Source: Sphingomonadaceae bacterium
GTDB taxonomy: Bacteria > Pseudomonadota > Alphaproteobacteria > Sphingomonadales > Sphingomonadaceae
Reading direction: 5' to 3'
Assembly (NCBI GenBank): GCA_030147805.1
Contig: JASBUR010000017.1
Location: 62,001 to 126,000, forward strand
DNA length: 64,000 nucleotides
Part shown: one piece after another, positions 59,183 through 64,000 of the stretch
Position numbering within the stretch: the stretch's first letter is position 1
How the letters are laid out: the number at the start of each line of letters is the position of its first letter
Translations under genes and position numbers: made by a program
The notes under the pieces: model-generated
What the model was told of the DNA's origin: nothing
Seen by the model: only the letters and a program-made list of their open reading frames with translations
Database searches by the model: none

Positions 59183-60463
59183 CTACTTCATTCCGGCGGT
59201 GGCGAGCAGCATCGTCAGCCCGATGGTCATGCCCTTGAGGCTCGAGCCCTTCTCGACGTCGATCCATTCGTCGAGCGAATGCGCGCGGCCGCCGCTGCCC
59301 CCCGAGCCGATGGTGATGCCGGGGATGCCGAGCGACATCGGCATGTTGGCGTCGGTCGACGAGGCGCCGAGGTCGGGCTTGAGACCGTGCGCGCCGATCG
59401 CCGCCACCGCGGTCTGGACGAGCGGCAGCTGCTCGTCGGTGTGGCCGGCCGGGCGATCGCCGATGACTTTCAGATCGGCGACGATCCTGCCCTCCTTCGT
59501 CGAGCGCGCAGCATTCTCCGCCTCGGCGGCGGCCGGCATGATCTCGAGGAAGCGCGCCTCGACCTTGGCGAGCTCGTCCTTGCTGACCGACCGCATGTCG
59601 AATTCCATCCACGTCGCATCGGGGATCGAGTTGACCGAGGTGCCGCCGCCGGTGACGCTGGCGGCATAGGTGGTCTTCGGGTCGGCGGGCACGGGAATCT
59701 TGTAGAAGTCGACGACCGCCGCCGACATCGCCGCCATCGGATTGACGAGGCCGAAGGCGCCGTAGCTGTGGCCGCCCGGGCCCTTGAAGGTCACGCGATA
59801 GCGCTTCGAGCCGACGCCGCCGGTGACGACGCGCGCCGCGCTCGTCCCGTCCATCGAGAAGAACTGGCCGATGCGATCCTTGTACTTGCCCTTGGTGAAC
59901 AGGTGGCGGACGCCGCGCAGGTCGCCGGGGCCCTCCTCGCCGACGTTGCCGACGAACAGGATGTCGCGGTCGGTGGCGATCTTCGCCTCGTTCATCGCGC
60001 GGACGTAGGCGAGCAGCACCGCAAGGCTGCGCGTGTCGTCGCCGATGCCGGGCGCGTGGAGCTTGGTGCCTTCGCGCCTGACCTTGATCGGCGTGCCTTC
60101 GGGGAAGACGGTGTCGAGGTGCGCCGCGATGACGACGAGCGGCCGGCCGGCCTTGCCGGTGCCGCGGCGCAGCCCCATGGCGTTGCCTTCCTCGTCGATC
60201 TCGACATCGGTGAGGCCGGCGGCCTTGAGCATCGCCATATAGGCCTCGGCGCGCGCCTTCTCCTTGAACGGCGGCGCCGGGATCTCGGTGAGCGTGACGA
60301 TGTCGGCGACGGTCTGGTCATGATCGCGGTCGAGCACCGCGACCGCCGCCTTGTAGCCGGCGCTGTTCATCACGCGCGTGACGGTCTGCGCCGGCGTCTG
60401 CGCGGCGAGCGGCGCGGCGGCGAGCAGGGCGAGGGCGATCGAGAGGGTGGTCACGGGGCGCAT
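59183..60463 (-). CDS. Exported M20 family zinc peptidase
   Basis: A 426-residue M20 peptidase. Signal peptide MRPVTTLSIALALLAAAPLAAQ; metal residues His and Asp in VVIAAHLDTVFPEG, Asp in GIGDDTRS, Glu pair in GNVGEEGPGD; a dimerisation domain is inserted after about 220. It likely acts on short peptides or acyl-amino acids in the periplasm. Confidence 0.9.
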   Translation of the reverse strand: MRPVTTLSIALALLAAAPLAAQTPAQTVTRVMNSAGYKAAVAVLDRDHDQTVADIVTLTEIPAPPFKEKARAEAYMAMLKAAGLTDVEIDEEGNAMGLRRGTGKAGRPLVVIAAHLDTVFPEGTPIKVRREGTKLHAPGIGDDTRSLAVLLAYVRAMNEAKIATDRDILFVGNVGEEGPGDLRGVRHLFTKGKYKDRIGQFFSMDGTSAARVVTGGVGSKRYRVTFKGPGGHSYGAFGLVNPMAAMSAAVVDFYKIPVPADPKTTYAASVTGGGTSVNSIPDATWMEFDMRSVSKDELAKVEARFLEIMPAAAEAENAARSTKEGRIVADLKVIGDRPAGHTDEQLPLVQTAVAAIGAHGLKPDLGASSTDANMPMSLGIPGITIGSGGSGGRAHSLDEWIDVEKGSSLKGMTIGLTMLLATAGMK

Positions 60464-60492
60464 GGCAACTCCTGGAGACGGATCGGCGCCGG

Positions 60493-60771
60493 TCAGGATT
60501 CGCCCGGCGCCTTCGCCTCGATCGATAGAGCGTGAATGCGGTCGGGCGCAATGAGGTCGCCGAGCGCGGCATAGACGGCGCGCTGGCGGGCGACGCGATT
60601 CTGCCCGGCGAACACCGCGCTGGTCAGCCGCACGGTGAAATGGCTTTCGGCACCGTCGCCGCGGTGGCCGGCATGGCCGGCGTGCTTGGAACTATCGTCC
60701 TGGATCTCCAGCCGCTCGGGCGCGAGCGCCGCGCGCAGCCGCCGATCGATTTCCTGTGCCACGGCTCCCAT
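60493..60771 (-). CDS. bolA: BolA family protein
   Basis: A 92-residue BolA protein starting MGAVAQEIDRRLRAAL. The conserved pattern ESHFTVRLTSAVFAGQNRVARQRAVYAALGDLI with the invariant His in RIHALSI is intact. It pairs with monothiol glutaredoxins in Fe-S handling. Divergent from the J-domain gene. Confidence 0.93.
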   Translation of the reverse strand: MGAVAQEIDRRLRAALAPERLEIQDDSSKHAGHAGHRGDGAESHFTVRLTSAVFAGQNRVARQRAVYAALGDLIAPDRIHALSIEAKAPGES

Positions 60772-60816
60772 TGCGCTCTCCTTGGTTCTATCCCGACGCC
60801 TTATATAGGGGAGACG

Positions 60817-61404
60817 ATGACCGAACCCAGATTCAAGCGCGGCAGCCGATTCCACGGCCGCGTCGAACATCCGCACCAGCAGCCCTGCGCCGCCGAAGGC
60901 TGTTCCTCGGCGGGCGAATTCCGCGCGCCCGGCGGCGATCGCGGCAGCGACGGGCAGCGCGACTGGCGCTGGCTGTGCCTCGACCATGTCCGCGAGTTCA
61001 ACGCGCGCTACAATTATTTCAGCGGCATGAGCCCCGAGGAGATCGCCGCAGCGCAGACGCCGCACCCTTCGTGGGACCGCAAGACGCGCGCCTTCGCCTC
61101 GAACGCCTATGCCCGCGGCGACATCCACGACCCGCTCGATATCCTGTCGGGGCGCTACGGCGCGGGAAGCTTCGCGCGGGCGACCGCGAAGAACGGCCGC
61201 GTGCTTTCGGCCAAGGACCGCAGCGCCCTGTCGGTTTTGCGGCTCGACGACGACGCCGGCCTCGCCGATATCCGCAGGCGATACACCGAGCTGGTGCGCC
61301 GCTATCACCCCGATGCCAACGGCGGCGACCGGACGCACGAGCGGCAGTTGCAGGACGTGATCGATGCCTATACGCACCTCAAGTCCGCGCCCGCCTTCGC
61401 CTGA
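60817..61404 (+). CDS. J-domain protein, DnaJ-like
   Basis: A 195-residue protein started at MTEPRFKRGSRFHGRVEHPH after a GGGAGA site. The C-terminal 60 residues are a J domain with HPD (RRYHPDANGGDR); the N-terminal part has two Cys (QPCAAEGC) and a third (RWLCLDH) that may bind zinc. It is the usual gene before cobS in alphaproteobacteria. Confidence 0.92.
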   Translation: MTEPRFKRGSRFHGRVEHPHQQPCAAEGCSSAGEFRAPGGDRGSDGQRDWRWLCLDHVREFNARYNYFSGMSPEEIAAAQTPHPSWDRKTRAFASNAYARGDIHDPLDILSGRYGAGSFARATAKNGRVLSAKDRSALSVLRLDDDAGLADIRRRYTELVRRYHPDANGGDRTHERQLQDVIDAYTHLKSAPAFA

Positions 61405-61417
61405 GGAGTTTTGAGAC

Positions 61418-62419
61418 TTGGCCACTCAACCGCGACCCGATTTCGATCCGCACGCGACGACGGTGCTGATGGCGCCCGACACGACCGTCAACGCGCGCGA
61501 GCTGTTCGGGCTCGACATCGACATGCAGGTTCCCGCCTTCTCGGTCGCCGACGAGCGCGTGCCCGACCGCGACGACGCCTATGTCTTCGATCACGACACC
61601 ACGCTGGCGATCCTCGCCGGCTTCGCCTTCAACCGCCGCGTGATGATCCAGGGCTATCACGGCACCGGCAAGTCGACGCATATCGAGCAGGTCGCGGCGC
61701 GGCTCAACTGGCCGTGCGTGCGCATCAACCTCGACAGCCACATCAGCCGCATCGACCTCGTCGGCAAGGACGCGATCGTGCTGCGCGAGGGCAAGCAGGT
61801 CACCGAATTCCGCGAGGGGCTGCTGCCCTGGGCGCTGCAGACGCCGACCGCGCTGGTCTTCGACGAATATGACGCCGGGCGCCCCGACGTGATGTTCGTC
61901 ATCCAGCGCGTGCTCGAGGTCGAGGGCAAGCTGACCTTGCTCGACCAGAATCGCGTCATCCGCCCGAACCCCTATTTCCGGCTGTTCGCCACCGCGAACA
62001 CCGTCGGCCTCGGCGACACCACCGGCCTCTACCACGGCACGCAGCAGATCAATCAGGGGCAGATGGACCGTTGGTCGATCGTCACCACGCTCAACTATCT
62101 GCCCGCCGAGACCGAGACCGAGATCGTCGCGAAGAAGGCGCCCGATCTCGACCGCAAGACGATCGCTGCGATGGTCAAGGTCGCCGACATGACGCGGCAG
62201 GGGTTCATCGCCGGCGACATCTCGACCGTCATGAGCCCGCGCACCGTGCTGACCTGGGCGCAGAACGCCGCGATCTTCGGCGGCAATCTCGGCTTCGCCT
62301 TCCGCGTCTCGTTCCTCAACAAGTGCGACGAGAATGAGCGCGCGCTGGTCGCCGAATATTATCAGCGGGTGTTCGGCGAGGACCTGCCCGAAAGCGTGAC
62401 GGCGAAGGCCAAGCGCTAG
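61418..62419 (+). CDS. cobS: Aerobic cobaltochelatase subunit CobS
   Basis: A 333-residue AAA+ ATPase, TTG start after GAGGAG ([16 protein letters not shown]). Walker [14 protein letters not shown], Walker [11 protein letters not shown] and sensor FATANTVG fit CobS. With CobT and CobN it inserts cobalt into hydrogenobyrinate diamide. The partner cobT lies 723 bp downstream, separated by a toxin-antitoxin pair. Confidence 0.95.
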   Translation: MATQPRPDFDPHATTVLMAPDTTVNARELFGLDIDMQVPAFSVADERVPDRDDAYVFDHDTTLAILAGFAFNRRVMIQGYHGTGKSTHIEQVAARLNWPCVRINLDSHISRIDLVGKDAIVLREGKQVTEFREGLLPWALQTPTALVFDEYDAGRPDVMFVIQRVLEVEGKLTLLDQNRVIRPNPYFRLFATANTVGLGDTTGLYHGTQQINQGQMDRWSIVTTLNYLPAETETEIVAKKAPDLDRKTIAAMVKVADMTRQGFIAGDISTVMSPRTVLTWAQNAAIFGGNLGFAFRVSFLNKCDENERALVAEYYQRVFGEDLPESVTAKAKR

Positions 62420-62446
62420 GCGTTGGCTTGAACTCCAACAGGCATT

Positions 62447-62463
62447 GGACTAACTGGACTAAG
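62447..62463. promoter_or_regulatory. GGACTAA direct repeats upstream of the antitoxin gene
   Basis: GGACTAA at 62447-62453 and 62456-62462, 9 bp apart, lie 18 bp before the antitoxin ATG. The spacing suits an operator bound by the Phd-like antitoxin. The same octamer-like core is repeated upstream of fic at the other end of the window, though the spacing differs. Confidence 0.4.
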
Positions 62464-62479
62464 TAACCGGAGGCCGCGC

Positions 62480-62731
62480 ATGACTGCCATCGTCAACGTC
62501 CATGAAGCCAAGACGCATTTCTCGAAGCTGCTCGACCGCGCGCACGCCGGCGAGGAGATTATCGTTGCCAAGGCGGGCAAGCCCTATGCACGGCTGGTGA
62601 AGATCGAAGAGGCGGCGAAGCCGGCGCGCAAGCCGGGACGCTTCAAGCATCTGCTGGCGGACGTCCCATCCGACGTCTGGTTCGAGCCGCTCCCCGACGA
62701 TGAACTCGACCTGTGGGAAGGCAAGCACTAG
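62480..62731 (+). CDS. Phd/YefM family antitoxin
   Basis: An 83-residue protein with VNVHEAKTHFSKLLDRAHAGEEIIVAKAGKPYARLVKI, the Phd/YefM DNA-binding fold, and an acidic C-terminal tail (PLPDDELDLWEG) that should clamp the toxin. Ribosome site ACCGGAGG. The partner toxin follows 16 bp later. Confidence 0.92.
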   Translation: MTAIVNVHEAKTHFSKLLDRAHAGEEIIVAKAGKPYARLVKIEEAAKPARKPGRFKHLLADVPSDVWFEPLPDDELDLWEGKH

Positions 62732-62747
62732 GCTTTCGGCTGAGCCG

Positions 62748-63140
62748 TTGAACGTGCGACTGCTTCTCGACACCCATACCCTTATTTGGTGGTGGCTTGA
62801 GGATCCCTCGCTATCCGAGATCGCACGCGCGGCCACGTCGGCGCCGGGAGCCGATATCCTGGTAAGCGCGGTCAGCGGCTTCGAGATTGCCCAGAAAGTG
62901 AGACACGGAAAATTGCCGGTGATGACCGAACCGCTGGCGCGATACAGCGACTATGTCGTGGATGAGGGGTTCGCTCATCTGGCGATCTCCGTCGAGCATG
63001 CGGTGCGCGCCGGCCTGCTGGCTGGCGAGCATCGCGACCCCTTCGACCGACTGCTCGCGGCGCAGGCGCTGATCGAGAATCTCACCGTTGTAACCCGCGA
63101 CCCGGCCTTCGCGGCGTTCGGCTGCCGGACGCTCTGGTAG
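62748..63140 (+). CDS. PIN-domain toxin (VapC-like)
   Basis: A 130-residue PIN nuclease started at TTG 62748 (a GTG at 62754 is an alternative). The acidic set is complete: Asp in RLLLDTHTLIWW, Glu in SGFEIAQK, Asp in HRDPFDRLLAAQA, and the TRDPAF Asp. It should cleave RNA when free of the antitoxin. The stop lies 2 bp before the cobT ATG. Confidence 0.9.
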   Translation: MNVRLLLDTHTLIWWWLEDPSLSEIARAATSAPGADILVSAVSGFEIAQKVRHGKLPVMTEPLARYSDYVVDEGFAHLAISVEHAVRAGLLAGEHRDPFDRLLAAQALIENLTVVTRDPAFAAFGCRTLW

Positions 63141-63142
63141 TC

Positions 63143-64000
63143 ATGCCGCAACCCGAGAACCCGATCGAGGACTTCCGGCAGGCGCTCGCCGCGACCTTGC
63201 GCGCGCTCGGGCACGAGCGCGAGGCCGATCTCGGCTACACCGCCGACAAGCCGGGAATGAGCGGCGCGCAGGCGCGCGTGCCGCAGCCGGCGCGCAACCT
63301 GCCCGCCGACCAGGTCGCCGAGGCGCGCGGCTGGGCCGACGCCTTCGCGCTGCGCCAGCGCCACCATGATCCCAAGCGCCACGCCGCCGACCAGCCGCCG
63401 GCCGGACTGCCGCGCGACATCTACAACGCGGTCGAGCAGGCGCGAATCGAGGCGATCGGCAGCCGCGACATGGCGGGCGTCGCCGCGAATCTGACGCGGA
63501 TGACCGAAACGCGGATCAAGGCCGACCCGATCGCGCGCGCGCGCACCGAGGCGGAAGTGCCGCTGGCCACCGCGCTGGCGCTGATGGTGCGCGAGCGGCT
63601 GACTGGCGAACTGCCGCCCGCCGCGGCGGTCCCGGCGCTCGCGATGGTGCGCGCCGGCATCGAGGCGAAGGCCGGCGGCCACCTCGACGAGCTCGTCGCG
63701 CGTATCGGCGACCAGGCGGCGTTCAACCTGAGCCTGCGCCGCGTGCTGTCCGACCTCGGCCTCGCCGACGATCCGGGCGAGGAGCCCGAAGAGGACGACA
63801 GCGAGCAGCAGGACGAATCGGACGAGGAGAGCCCCGGCGAGGGCGAGGACGAGTCGGACGACGAGGGCGGCGGCTGCGAATCGGACATGGAGACGCGCGC
63901 CGAGGAGAGCGACGAGGCGGGTGACGAGGGCGCGACGACGCAATCGGAGATGGACTCGGACGCGACGTCCGAAAGCGAGATGGGCGAGGAAGGCGAGGAG
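63143..64000 (+). CDS. cobT: Aerobic cobaltochelatase subunit CobT, 3' end cut by window
   Basis: The first 286 residues of CobT, from MPQPENPIEDFRQALAATLRALGHE. The N-terminal part fits CobT; the acidic linker from about residue 215 (EEPEEDDSEQQDESDEESPG) is the usual Asp/Glu-rich stretch, and the VWA (MIDAS) domain must lie beyond the window. It starts 2 bp after the PIN toxin stop. Confidence 0.93.
   Translation, partial: MPQPENPIEDFRQALAATLRALGHEREADLGYTADKPGMSGAQARVPQPARNLPADQVAEARGWADAFALRQRHHDPKRHAADQPPAGLPRDIYNAVEQARIEAIGSRDMAGVAANLTRMTETRIKADPIARARTEAEVPLATALALMVRERLTGELPPAAAVPALAMVRAGIEAKAGGHLDELVARIGDQAAFNLSLRRVLSDLGLADDPGEEPEEDDSEQQDESDEESPGEGEDESDDEGGGCESDMETRAEESDEAGDEGATTQSEMDSDATSESEMGEEGEE

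Overview
The window is high-GC DNA that reads as a Sphingomonas-like alphaproteobacterium (order Sphingomonadales). The reasons are split cobS/cobT genes with an upstream J-domain gene, cinA-like/map/radC and purB core genes, several TonB receptors, EF-hand secreted proteins, and frequent ATGA gene overlaps. This is a judgement from gene content; no 16S gene is present.

Region 1 (1-8551) is the right end of an integrated element. It holds an ArdC-type antirestriction gene (cut by the window edge), a Fic protein, a three-gene operon (small HTH protein, N6-adenine methyltransferase, PD-(D/E)XK nuclease), a tyrosine integrase, and a complete tRNA-Leu(UAA) interrupted in its anticodon loop by a 215-nt group I intron. 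The element abuts a chromosomal tRNA-Leu(UAA) that is cut off at its T arm (8552-8615). The likely story is that the element breaks the host tRNA and brings a replacement whose intron splits the region integrases usually recognise.

Region 2 (8632-16023) is ordinary chromosome: a CinA-like protein, map, radC, an EF-hand protein, a small exported protein, purB, a zinc-ribbon protein, a second EF-hand protein and a GGDEF cyclase.

Region 3 (16219-51438) is one large catabolic locus of unknown substrate. A GntR/UTRA regulator sits in it, and six copies of a palindrome close to TTGTCCGGACAA lie in its divergent promoter regions. The genes encode two TonB receptors, an MFS carrier, an amidase, a PaaK-like ligase, two MmgE/PrpD proteins, two CaiB/BaiF CoA-transferases, an acyl-CoA dehydrogenase, a MaoC hydratase, a CitE-like lyase, an enoyl-CoA hydratase, an FAD oxidase, an aldehyde dehydrogenase, a tandem alpha/beta hydrolase, VOC proteins and several exported proteins of unknown role. 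One of these is a nitrilase-fold protein lacking the catalytic Cys and Lys. A Crp/Fnr regulator flanked by two matching boxes forms a second circuit inside it. The set suggests uptake, release of an amide- or ester-linked acid, CoA activation, dehydrogenation, hydration and C-C cleavage.

Region 4 (51478-64000) has tRNA-Thr(UGU), an Ala/Glu-rich lipoprotein, a DUF1206 membrane protein, an XRE regulator with an RTX-like protein, a large autotransporter preceded by a perfect 21-bp palindrome, a YoaK-like protein, an M20 peptidase, bolA, a J-domain protein and cobS. A Phd/PIN toxin-antitoxin pair is wedged between cobS and cobT, and cobT runs off the end of the window.
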